Shown here piece after piece: positions 61,101-64,000 of a stretch of 64,000 bases of DNA. The notes under the pieces were generated by a model, which was not told the origin of the DNA, made no database searches, and was given only the letters and a program-made list of their open reading frames with translations. Position numbers and translations under genes: made by a program. The stretch comes from Diphasiastrum complanatum (Eukaryota > Streptophyta > Lycopodiopsida > Lycopodiales > Lycopodiaceae): positions 6,012,852 to 6,076,851 of the forward strand of contig CM055103.1 of NCBI GenBank assembly GCA_029204225.1. Reading direction: 5' to 3'. Numbering within the stretch: the stretch's first letter is position 1; each line of letters begins with the position of its first letter.

Positions 61101-61911
61101 CCACCCAAAAGACAAAATTCTTTAGCTAATACATGTCTCAGAATTATCACCTGATAAGATATCATCTTACAAGTCTTGAAATTAGTTTAATGAAGTTCAC
61201 CTAAAATCATTGAAGGGGGTAAAATAAAACTTCATTCATGTGAGCAGCTTCCTTTAGAATCATAGAATGTATTAAAAGGGTACATAAAAGAAAATTGACA
61301 ATTGTGCAAAGCCATACACTAAGATGAATTTTATAATCAAAAAGCATGGGGTTGAAAAAAAAGCTCATGGTAAAATACGTTGGATATGTTGATATTAAGA
61401 GCCTATTCATGACAAATACAAAACATTAGACATAGAATAGCGCTAAGTATGTCTATTGCAGAAAAATCAATAGCTTCAAAGCTTAAATGATTAATAACCT
61501 TGTCAATAAGTTGACTTGGAATAGAATCAGTAAAATACAACAAAACAGATTGTGTCTTTGAGCTTCAACTACAATCCCATGAGCCAATGCCAAATTTTGC
61601 ATGTCTGTTCAACATAGATCAAAACCACAAAGAGCTTTATAGAAGTCGACAATGTTGAATGCTCTACCAAAAAGGAAAGAATGAAGTAACCACCTTTTCA
61701 TAATTTAAGCTAGGCAATTCAGTGCAGTTTTCAATTTATGGAAGTCCAACTTCAGGAATTTCTACCAATCAAAACTCAAAAGGAACCAAGGTTTCCAAAC
61801 AAGTATCACCTCCAAAGAAGCTCCATCGCGTCTAAGAGATTTCACTAGCTGATGAGTTCCCAGTTGTGCAGCTTGGTAAAGCTGCTCTTCCTTTGACTGC
61901 CCTGTGCCCAT
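18969..61911 (-). CDS. XBAT35: XBAT34/35-type ankyrin-repeat RING E3 ubiquitin ligase, nine coding exons, 487 aa
   Basis: Coding exons in order are 61911-61810, 51312-51198, 50995-50915, 50778-50690, 42462-42371, 32855-32774, 32453-32351, 21767-21682 and 19682-18969. All junctions are GT-AG with matching phases. The sum is 1464 nt, one frame, 487 residues. Residues 1-6 (MGTGQS) fit the N-myristoylation pattern MGxxxS. Residues about 35-129 hold three ankyrin repeats ([40 protein letters not shown]). About 130-250 is the conserved middle domain of the XBAT34/35 group. A UIM-like helix [13 protein letters not shown] lies in the Ser/Pro-rich last exon. The C3HC4 RING is at about 436-474 (CVIC..CGH..C..C..CPVC). 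Arabidopsis XBAT35 is 462 aa and works as an E3 in ethylene-linked growth and in cell-death control. The function here is inferred from homology. Introns of 10.5, 8.2, 9.5 and 10.6 kb are packed with transposons, yet no exon is broken. Confidence 0.93.
19683..21681 (-). other. XBAT34/35-like intron 8
   Basis: A 2.0-kb GT-AG intron. Only short open frames without recognisable domains are seen. It is the least invaded of the longer introns. Confidence 0.7.
21682..21767 (-). CDS. XBAT35: XBAT34/35-like exon 8
   Basis: Acceptor GAACAG|AG completes Lys, then [20 protein letters not shown] and RACKGVPM, ending in phase 0 at ATG|GTAAGC. The EGDK.QL..F..ACKGVP block is diagnostic of this subfamily. 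Confidence 0.9.
22541..23388 (-). mobile_element. 3' LTR of the Copia element, split and 5'-truncated
   Basis: The - strand LTR starts with TGTTAGGAATTAATG at 23388, right after the polypurine tract AAGGGAGAG (23397-23389). It matches the 5' LTR at 26955-27364 but is interrupted by a 516-bp Gypsy LTR (22623-23138). It stops matching at about 22541, so about 100 bp of its far end are missing. Confidence 0.85.
22623..23138 (+). mobile_element. Gypsy solo LTR inserted in the Copia LTR
   Basis: Starts AGTTACGTACCC (family consensus TGTTACGTACCC) and ends TTCTAACA. It is flanked by exact 5-bp duplications ATGAG at 22618-22622 and 23139-23143. The Copia LTR reads through the site when one ATGAG is removed, as the partner LTR at 27118-27140 shows. 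No internal Gypsy sequence is present, so this is a solo LTR left by LTR-LTR recombination. Confidence 0.9.
23383..25820 (-). pseudogene. Ty1-Copia gag-pol, internally deleted and frameshifted
   Basis: On the - strand in order: gag tail with zinc knuckle [14 protein letters not shown] (about 25637-25596), protease WFIDSGAS (about 25460), GAG-pre-integrase (25366-25082), integrase zinc binding and core (25016-24525), integrase tail [15 protein letters not shown] onward (24612-23857), RT start [11 protein letters not shown] (about 23640) and RNase H end [13 protein letters not shown] (about 23460). The integrase first catalytic Asp is Tyr (HTYLCGP). The whole RT centre including YVDD is gone. 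Several frameshifts separate the blocks. Confidence 0.93.
25821..26150 (-). pseudogene. Copia gag (UBN2-type) N-terminal part
   Basis: The frame 26094-25885 reads [38 protein letters not shown] and AVGESV, the gag core of Ty1-Copia elements. A frameshift separates it from the zinc-knuckle part. Confidence 0.85.
26336..26632. repeat. 24-25 bp minisatellite, about 12 units
   Basis: Units of the type CAGATCTGTCAGACAACCAG plus CGAA, with single-base variation. They lie between the Copia primer binding site and gag, i.e. in the element's untranslated leader. The repeat is open in one + strand frame (RSVRQPAN-like octapeptides), which I regard as incidental. Confidence 0.92.
26941..26954 (-). promoter_or_regulatory. 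Copia primer binding site (initiator Met-tRNA type)
   Basis: TGGTATCAAAGCGG on the - strand immediately follows the 5' LTR end (..TCTGACA). It is complementary to the 3' end of plant initiator tRNA-Met, with one or two differences from TGGTATCAGAGC. Confidence 0.8.
26955..27364 (-). mobile_element. 5' LTR of the Copia element
   Basis: About 410 bp, TGTTTGATACCCC.. to ..TCTGACA on the - strand, followed by the primer binding site. It matches 23388-23144 plus 22622-22541, the split partner LTR. Differences between the two LTRs show the element is not recent. Confidence 0.88.
27365..28916 (-). pseudogene. Second Copia fragment with RNase H motifs and an 88-bp duplication
   Basis: 27744-27466 on the - strand reads [20 protein letters not shown] and [20 protein letters not shown], Copia RNase H. 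The block around [12 protein letters not shown] occurs twice, offset by 88 bp (about 27512-27600 and 27600-27688). Upstream, 28217-27855 is open but I do not recognise it. The polyprotein is otherwise destroyed. Confidence 0.65.
28917..28928 (-). promoter_or_regulatory. Second retroelement primer binding site
   Basis: TGGTATCAGAGA on the - strand, one base after ..CTATTACA, an LTR-like end. It marks the start of an internal region for a second retroelement in the same orientation. Confidence 0.6.
28930..29450 (-). mobile_element. LTR-like segment preceding the second primer binding site
   Basis: Ends ..CTATTACA at 28930 next to the primer binding site. The other boundary must lie before the Gypsy gag at about 29470 but no clear TG start was identified. 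GC content is higher than in the flanks. Confidence 0.4.
29470..29904 (-). pseudogene. Gypsy gag N-terminal fragment
   Basis: Reads [20 protein letters not shown], then [40 protein letters not shown] and [14 protein letters not shown]. This is the coiled-coil plus P.FFSGE....W....F start of plant chromovirus gag. It ends abruptly near 29470 against an unrelated LTR-like segment, so the element is truncated. Confidence 0.75.
29905..31125 (-). mobile_element. Untranslated leader of the truncated Gypsy element, with primer binding site
   Basis: TGGTATCAGAGCC (31123-31111) follows the LTR end by 2 nt and matches plant initiator tRNA-Met. The ~1.2 kb down to gag is AT-rich with many ACTTTG/CAAAGT repetitions (30350-30690) and poly-T runs. 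Confidence 0.75.
31126..31651 (-). mobile_element. Gypsy 5' LTR (same family as 22623-23138 and 48012-48526)
   Basis: 526 bp, TGTTACGTACCCATAAGGG.. to ..GGGGATTCTAACA on the - strand, directly before a primer binding site. It is highly similar to the two + strand copies, including the CTATATACATAGTCCAGGTG region. Confidence 0.9.
31666..32125 (-). pseudogene. LINE fragment (endonuclease end and RT start)
   Basis: The - strand reads [20 protein letters not shown] and [11 protein letters not shown], endonuclease-like, then [20 protein letters not shown] and [20 protein letters not shown]. The last resembles the FT..EV..AI..M...KAPGPDG entry of LINE RT. It stops at the Gypsy LTR boundary (31651). 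Confidence 0.6.
32126..32212. repeat. Compound microsatellite (GA)n(CA)n
   Basis: About 26 GA units (32126-32178) followed by about 17 CA units (32178-32212). It lies about 140 bp downstream (in gene orientation) of the exon 7 donor. Confidence 0.97.
32351..32453 (-). CDS. XBAT35: XBAT34/35-like exon 7
   Basis: Acceptor CTTGAGTAG|GTT, then [20 protein letters not shown] and [14 protein letters not shown]. It matches the (DA)QPR.V..L.KA...EP segment of XBAT34/35. Donor ACAA|GTAAGC (phase 1) is preferred over the upstream GATAG|GTGTAC because it keeps the frame into exon 8. Confidence 0.88.
32454..32773 (-). other. XBAT34/35-like intron 6 (320 bp)
   Basis: A normal short GT-AG intron between exons 6 and 7, without element-like sequence apart from an A12 run near 32608. 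Confidence 0.85.
32774..32855 (-). CDS. XBAT35: XBAT34/35-like exon 6, tandem acceptor
   Basis: Encodes [20 protein letters not shown] and AIYQSAK, ending in phase 0 at AAG|GTTTGC. The acceptor is TTTAGTAGGG, a NAGNAG pair. The first AG (exon from 32855) gives ..KKIRAVVLP and keeps the family length. The second (exon from 32852) gives ..KKMAVVLP, one residue shorter. Homologues usually have Trp where Arg falls here. Confidence 0.88.
34025..34622. mobile_element. hAT-family MITE, 598 bp, with perfect 8-bp target duplication
   Basis: Terminal inverted repeats CATAGTTACAC.. and its counterpart ..GTGCAACTATG. Direct duplications GTCTCAAG lie at 34017-34024 and 34623-34630. Subterminal near-palindromes TTTCTAGAAA and GAAACGTGTTTC are present. 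The interior (about 34105-34200, GGGTATCAAATGAAAGCTCT .. AGGATGGTCC) matches 57805-57890 inside the larger hAT element, so it is a deletion derivative of that family. Confidence 0.93.
35023..35074. repeat. (TC)n microsatellite
   Basis: About 26 uninterrupted TC units just left of a LINE RT fragment. Confidence 0.97.
35100..35660 (+). pseudogene. LINE reverse transcriptase fragment
   Basis: The + strand gives [18 protein letters not shown], the F/Y-ADD catalytic region of LINE RT (here CADD), then QLDCLQDFC. In another frame it gives [20 protein letters not shown] and [13 protein letters not shown], the segment after the catalytic motif. Stops and frameshifts make it non-functional. Confidence 0.75.
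36717..37227 (-). mobile_element. LTR with polypurine tract (3' end of a decayed retroelement)
   Basis: On the - strand AAGGGGAGAAGAA (37240-37228) precedes TGTTATGTGCACGTCC. The segment contains a TATA-like CCATATAAGG and ends ..GTTCCTTACA at 36717. This is the structure of a 3' LTR about 511 bp long. No partner LTR was found in the window. Confidence 0.55.
37241..41980. other. AT-rich non-coding block, probably decayed retroelement interior
   Basis: Very AT-rich, with no open frame of note and no recognised domain. Its position behind the polypurine tract/LTR at 37227 suggests the interior of a - strand element (inference), perhaps one with a long non-coding region. Nothing else is seen. 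Confidence 0.4.
41985..42345 (+). pseudogene. Gypsy integrase core fragment
   Basis: The + strand reads [20 protein letters not shown] then VKSTIN, and in the next frame [20 protein letters not shown]. This is the VDRFSK.AHF.P...T..A......I..LHGLP..IVSDRD region of Gypsy integrase. It is broken, and stops about 25 bp from the exon 5 donor. Confidence 0.75.
42371..42462 (-). CDS. XBAT35: XBAT34/35-like exon 5 (start of conserved middle domain)
   Basis: Acceptor TTGCTATAG|GAT, then [20 protein letters not shown] and [10 protein letters not shown]. This lines up with the HI.LFSG..RE.SG...L...APQ...RK segment of the family. Donor AAAAT|GTGAGT, phase 2. The exon stands alone, 8.2 kb from exon 4 and 9.5 kb from exon 6. 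A Gypsy integrase remnant lies about 25 bp past its donor. Confidence 0.9.
44110..44780 (-). pseudogene. Gypsy gag zinc knuckle and protease-RT linker fragment
   Basis: The - strand reads [14 protein letters not shown], a zinc knuckle with the last Cys changed to Phe. Further along it reads [20 protein letters not shown] and [16 protein letters not shown], the segment following the Gypsy aspartic protease. The frame is broken between the two. Confidence 0.7.
44786..44933 (-). mobile_element. Copia LTR fragment
   Basis: The first ~148 bp of a Copia LTR (TGTTAGAGTTAATGATC .. on the - strand) similar to 23388-23255 (shared GGCATGGCC, GGCCCCTA.AATAGCA.GCAGG and CACCTACATGCAT). It abuts the Gypsy fragment on its left. 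Confidence 0.75.
45219..45470 (+). pseudogene. LINE fragment related to that at 31666-32125
   Basis: [32 protein letters not shown] and [15 protein letters not shown] line up with [29 protein letters not shown] and the downstream Pro/Ser region of the other copy. It is a short piece only. Confidence 0.6.
45700..48011 (+). pseudogene. Chromovirus (Gypsy) gag-pol, rearranged and deleted
   Basis: Order found on the + strand: damaged zinc knuckle [14 protein letters not shown] (about 45870-45915); protease start [15 protein letters not shown] (about 46050); gag core [17 protein letters not shown] and [20 protein letters not shown] (46195-46500); RT start [20 protein letters not shown] (about 46745-46830); a direct join to the integrase zinc region [15 protein letters not shown] (about 46850); integrase core and tail (47010-47700, [12 protein letters not shown]); and the chromodomain [15 protein letters not shown] (about 47900). 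The gag core lying after the protease is the wrong order. The RT palm is missing. Confidence 0.88.
48012..48526 (+). mobile_element. 3' LTR of the chromovirus
   Basis: After the polypurine tract AAAGGGGGAGGGAA comes TGTTACGTACCCG.., ending ..GGGATTCTAACA (515 bp). It is the same LTR family as 22623-23138 and 31126-31651. No 5' LTR is present upstream, so the element is truncated. Confidence 0.9.
48527..50689. other. Intronic stretch; weak LTR-like start only
   Basis: Around 49626-49636 the - strand reads GGAGGTGAGA|TGTTAGAAATAAATG, resembling a polypurine tract/LTR junction. No second boundary or coding remnant could be found. Nothing else recognised. Confidence 0.35.
50690..50778 (-). CDS. 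XBAT35: XBAT34/35-like exon 4 (ankyrin repeat 3)
   Basis: Acceptor CACTAG|CG gives [20 protein letters not shown] and [10 protein letters not shown], ending in phase 0 at GAG|GTATGC. Confidence 0.92.
50915..50995 (-). CDS. XBAT35: XBAT34/35-like exon 3 (ankyrin repeat 2)
   Basis: Acceptor AACAG|GA completes a Gly codon, then [20 protein letters not shown] and LLLTRG. It ends in phase 1 at GGAG|GTATTT. The PLHHAA core is the ankyrin signature. Confidence 0.92.
51126..51190. repeat. (GA)n microsatellite in intron 2
   Basis: About 29 GA units plus an imperfect end. On the transcribed strand it is (CT)n starting about 12 nt after the exon 2 donor. Confidence 0.97.
51198..51312 (-). CDS. XBAT35: XBAT34/35-like exon 2 (ankyrin repeat 1)
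   Basis: Acceptor AATCGCAG|TGG, then [20 protein letters not shown] and [13 protein letters not shown]. The only donor giving the required phase is CCTG|GTCTGC, a weak 5' splice site. It lies about 12 nt from a (CT)n array in the short intron 2. Confidence 0.92.
53430..53725 (-). pseudogene. Copia reverse transcriptase N-terminal fragment
   Basis: The - strand reads [16 protein letters not shown][24 protein letters not shown] then GFA, the GCKWV.K.KY...G.IER.KARLVAKG block that opens Copia RT. It has stops. The long + strand frame over it is its antisense. Confidence 0.8.
53810..54640 (-). mobile_element. Probable 3' LTR of the - strand chromovirus
   Basis: GTTTAGGGGGAAGGAA (54639-54624) precedes TGTTACGTACTTATG at 54623, a polypurine tract/LTR junction right after the chromodomain stop. 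It is a different LTR family from 48012-48526 apart from the first 10 bases. The far end is not defined. Confidence 0.5.
54640..56790 (-). pseudogene. Chromovirus (Gypsy) gag-pol remnant
   Basis: On the - strand from high to low coordinate: zinc knuckle [14 protein letters not shown] (about 56680), protease [20 protein letters not shown] (about 56550), RNase H ELYAIIHA and [10 protein letters not shown] (about 56230 and 55800), integrase [16 protein letters not shown] (about 55400) and [14 protein letters not shown] (about 54910), and chromodomain [18 protein letters not shown] (about 54730). Most of RT is missing, and stops and frameshifts occur throughout. Confidence 0.88.
56943..57288. mobile_element. 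Small hAT-type MITE, 346 bp
   Basis: Ends CATAGTTGTAGC.. and ..GATGCAACCATG are imperfect inverted repeats of the same type as the two larger hAT elements. The flanks CATTAAAT (56935-56942) and CAATAAAC (57289-57296) match at 6 of 8 positions, a decayed target duplication. The interior carries the AATCGCAATT-type subterminal motif. Confidence 0.65.
58106..58192. repeat. (CT)n microsatellite in the hAT element
   Basis: About 43 CT units, the longest simple array in the window. Confidence 0.97.
58363..59690 (-). pseudogene. hAT transposase C-terminal part, with dimerisation domain
   Basis: The frame 59644-59264 contains [40 protein letters not shown] and [20 protein letters not shown], the hAT C-terminal dimerisation domain (WW..HG, CERNWS, KRNRL). 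Donor GAG|GTGAGT at 59264 and acceptor GGTTGCAG at 59146 delimit an intron. The next exon (59145-58363) encodes an acidic stretch, an RGRGRG-type Arg/Gly-rich region and the end [13 protein letters not shown]. One in-frame TAG (about 59035) after YRQA indicates a pseudogene. Confidence 0.85.
60300..61809. other. Intronic stretch; nothing recognised
   Basis: AT-rich sequence with short open frames only and no domain match by eye on either strand. Confidence 0.5.
61810..61911 (-). CDS. XBAT35: XBAT34/35-like coding exon 1 (34 aa)
   Basis: The ATG at 61911-61909 opens [20 protein letters not shown] and on to RRDGASLE, ending in phase 0 at GAG|GTGATA. Homologues also begin MGxxxS and share the LYQ..Q.G....I..L..DGA.LE pattern, so this start is well supported. 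A Gly at position 2 and Ser at 6 predict N-myristoylation and membrane attachment. Confidence 0.92.
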
Positions 61912-61932
61912 TTCTAAGGAGGATATAAAAAC
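61912..61932 (-). other. Probable last 5' UTR segment of the XBAT34/35-like gene
   Basis: TTTGCTCAG|GTTTTTATATCC upstream of the ATG is a good 3' splice site 21 nt before the start codon, suggesting an intron in the 5' UTR. The start context is TTAGAAATGGGC. Confidence 0.45.
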
Positions 61933-62749
61933 CTGAGCAAATTTTTGAAAAGAAATAAATCAAGTCAGTAGCTAATAATTTTGGAATCATGTGCTTGCAA
62001 GTCAAAATGTGTGAAATATATTAACCTATGCCGCAGGGCAGGGAAGGCTCGGCATTGATAACCTCATAGTCTTACTGCCCAAAAAATAAACACAAGCTTG
62101 AAAATTTTGCTCCATTTTAGATAATTCCAAAACCAAAATGCCTAAAACTCAAAAATAATAATCACAGTCACGAGTGTGATGTGCATTAACGCGCTGCAGT
62201 CTGGAAGGCCGGTGATGCAAATGCTTAAAAAACACTAGACTGTGCCTGGCCAGTGCTGAAATCCTGAAATTATCATTTTCAGTCATCAAATTGCCAAGTT
62301 TGATAGAAATTGATTATTCCGAAAGCAAATGTCAGACCTGCCCTTTTACTTAGTATTTACTCTTTCCACATAATCTTCAGGAAATCAGGTGCTGGGATGA
62401 ACAATAAGACAGTAATAAAAACAGGGTTGGGTGGAAAAGCTCAACAACTTCTGAGATGCATGATTTTCAGTGCTTGAACCAAGCTTGAAAATGCCTTCCA
62501 CATATTAGTACTCGGGTAAAATTCGTCATATACCACGTGTATCAGCATCTTCAACTGCCTTTACTGAATTGAAAACACTCATATGGTACTGGACAACCTA
62601 TCATATAACCTGAAGCCTACGTTTGCAGGATCAAGCCAAGCATGCTGCAGGTCAGCATTTGCACCAGTTCGTCTTGCATTGAAAAAATGTAAAGCATTCA
62701 AAAAACTATAACAGAATTGTGGTGCTGAATCTATAAAGATTCCGAATTA

Positions 62750-63200
62750 CCAAAATCAGTGACGTAATATGGTGTCAACGATCAAAAACTCGAAAGTTTT
62801 GCTGTGTGCTGCCAAAATAAGAAACCCAACTTCCCCCCCTCCTGCGCTTGCACAGAATATCCGTAATTCAATTCTGCAAACATGCAGCAGCAGCGATCCT
62901 TTGCAGAAACCTTGAATTCGCTGCAGCTTTCGCACAAAAAAAGAATGCAATTGTAATGCCCTTTGTGCAGGTTTCTGTGTTTTTTCCTTCCTGCCCAATT
63001 CACGACCATTCAATCCCCCTATTCCTTCCCCGCTGCCGAGACTGTCTCCTCTTATTTCTTCTGCGCGTTGGTGAGGGAGACGCGCTGAGACAACGAAAAC
63101 AAGAGAAAAAGCAAAGAGAGAGAGAGAGAGAAGGGGGGCCCCAAAAGGCACTTGGCACCCTGGTGGGTTCCTCTTGCACTTACACTCTAAGAGGGGCCTC
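62750..63200 (-). other. Probable first non-coding exon / promoter-proximal region of the XBAT34/35-like gene
   Basis: GC content rises and on the - strand there is a CT-rich tract (CTCTCTCTCTCTCTTTGC, around 63131-63110), typical of plant 5' leaders. A possible donor is TTTTG|GTAATTC near 62752. Open frames across it lack any recognised domain. Confidence 0.35.
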
Positions 63201-63286
63201 CTTCCCATTCAGCATGAATCTAGCCAAAATTCTTGATATCTATGGGGACCTCTCAGAGTGTCTTATGTCATGTCGCTCTGGAATCT

Positions 63287-63745
63287 TAAGTACGTTCTAC
63301 ATCACGATATGAAGGTTTTTTTTTTTTTTTTTTTATACGTTGTGGGATCTTAAGTACGTTCTAAATCACGATAAGGAGGTCTTATAGTGTGGAATCTTTA
63401 AGTATGTTCTGAATCATGACAAGGAGGTTCTGCAGGGACGAGCTTATTCATAGAATCTTAGCTCTGATCTAGATCAGGATAGGGAGGATTTAAATCAAGA
63501 GCTTATTCATGAGATCTTAAGTGTGTTCATATTAATATAAGGAGGTTATAAATCATGATAAGGAAGTTTCCAAAGGAGGAGCTTATTCAATGGAGTATTA
63601 AGTATGTTCTAAATCATGATACAAAGGTTTTAGACAGAGCTTATTCAATGGAATCTTAACTTTGTAGGAGGAGCTTAATCGTGGAATCTTAAATCTATTC
63701 TAAATCATATTAAGAAGGTTATGAATGGAGGAGCTTATTCATCTT
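63287..63745. repeat. Degenerate tandem repeat, about 7 units of 60-90 bp
   Basis: Recurring order GGAATCTTAAGTA.GTTCTA, AATCATGATAAGGAGGTT and GGAGGAGCTTATTCAT, with many substitutions and length changes. It lies directly upstream of the presumed E3 gene promoter. Confidence 0.8.
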
Positions 63746-64000
63746 CTACATTGAGATTTGAGAGTGCAAGCAGGGCCCCACCCTCCATGAATCTTGAGAT
63801 ATTTTATCATATATTATGATTATGGATGGTGGATGATTCGGTATTGTTGGATGCGGGTGGCCCTACATGCACTCTGATGATGAACCCTGCGTTCTAAATC
63901 ATGATTTGCACATTCGTAAGCACTTTCAATTCTTCGACGAGCTCAATTTGTAGGAGCGACTGCTTCAAAACTTCCTGCATTACTTATTAGTGACACTATC
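63746..64000. other. Right edge; nothing recognised
   Basis: No coding or repeat signal that I can support in the last 255 bases. Confidence 0.4.

Larger units (their letters stand above)
51313..61809 (-). other. XBAT34/35-like intron 1 (10.5 kb)
   Basis: 51313-53430 and 60300-61809 contain nothing recognisable. Between them lie a Copia RT scrap, an LTR start, a chromovirus remnant, a small hAT MITE and the 2.5-kb hAT element. Confidence 0.8.

Noticed and set aside
62756-63208. 150-residue open frame on the - strand upstream of the E3 gene
   Set aside because: No recognisable domain and biased composition from a CT-rich tract. It fits a 5' leader better than a protein, and the overlapping + strand frame (62848-63312) is equally unsupported.
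1-64000. CRISPR arrays, operons, tRNA or rRNA genes, organelle insertions
   Set aside because: None seen. Sequence character is eukaryotic nuclear, and tandem repeats here are microsatellites, minisatellites or recent duplications.

Overview
The window is nuclear DNA of a flowering plant. It shows split genes with GT-AG introns, plant-type proteins, a dense layer of Copia, Gypsy, LINE and hAT elements, and many long (CT)n and (CA)n microsatellites. The clade cannot be fixed from this sequence. Very long, transposon-filled introns are what one would expect in a large, repeat-rich genome (inference).

Only two host genes are supported, converging tail to tail. (1) The 3' half of a CCDC25-like gene (NFACT-R/DUF814 family) lies on the + strand in four exons between 1 and 6348. 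It enters from the left edge, and its last exon carries a 1-nt frameshift in an A run. (2) A complete XBAT34/35-type ankyrin-repeat RING E3 ubiquitin ligase gene lies on the - strand. Its coding sequence starts at 61911 and ends at 18969. I rebuilt nine coding exons (61810-61911, 51198-51312, 50915-50995, 50690-50778, 42371-42462, 32774-32855, 32351-32453, 21682-21767, 18969-19682). They total 1464 nt and give an unbroken 487-residue frame: N-myristoylation-type start, three ankyrin repeats, conserved middle domain, UIM-like helix and C-terminal C3HC4 RING. About 41.5 kb of its 43 kb is intron.

Layout. 1-6.3 kb: CCDC25-like gene, with a foldback MITE in its first visible intron. 6.6-18.5 kb: intergenic, holding a short tandem repeat, Copia remnants with an exact 308-bp duplication, LTR-like segments with CGACT-type repeats, a broken coiled-coil reading frame, microsatellite-tailed repeats and a decayed LINE. 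19-21.8 kb: 3' exons of the E3 gene. 21.8-32.3 kb (intron 7): a Copia element with both LTRs (one split by a Gypsy solo LTR), a second Copia fragment, a 5' Gypsy end and a LINE end. 32.3-32.9 kb: exons 7 and 6. 32.9-42.4 kb (intron 5): an hAT MITE with perfect 8-bp target duplication, a LINE RT fragment, an LTR and 4 kb of AT-rich DNA. 42.4 kb: exon 5. 42.5-50.7 kb (intron 4): Gypsy fragments and a rearranged chromovirus with its 3' LTR. 50.7-51.3 kb: exons 4, 3 and 2. 51.3-61.8 kb (intron 1): Copia and Gypsy fragments, a small hAT MITE and a 2.5-kb hAT element with perfect target duplication. 61.8-64 kb: exon 1, probable 5' UTR and a degenerate tandem repeat upstream.

No novel defence-type or otherwise undescribed system was found. 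The most notable signal is the expanded but apparently intact E3 gene. Next come a NAGNAG acceptor in it, the frameshift in the CCDC25-like gene, and a set of hAT elements sharing termini with readable target duplications.
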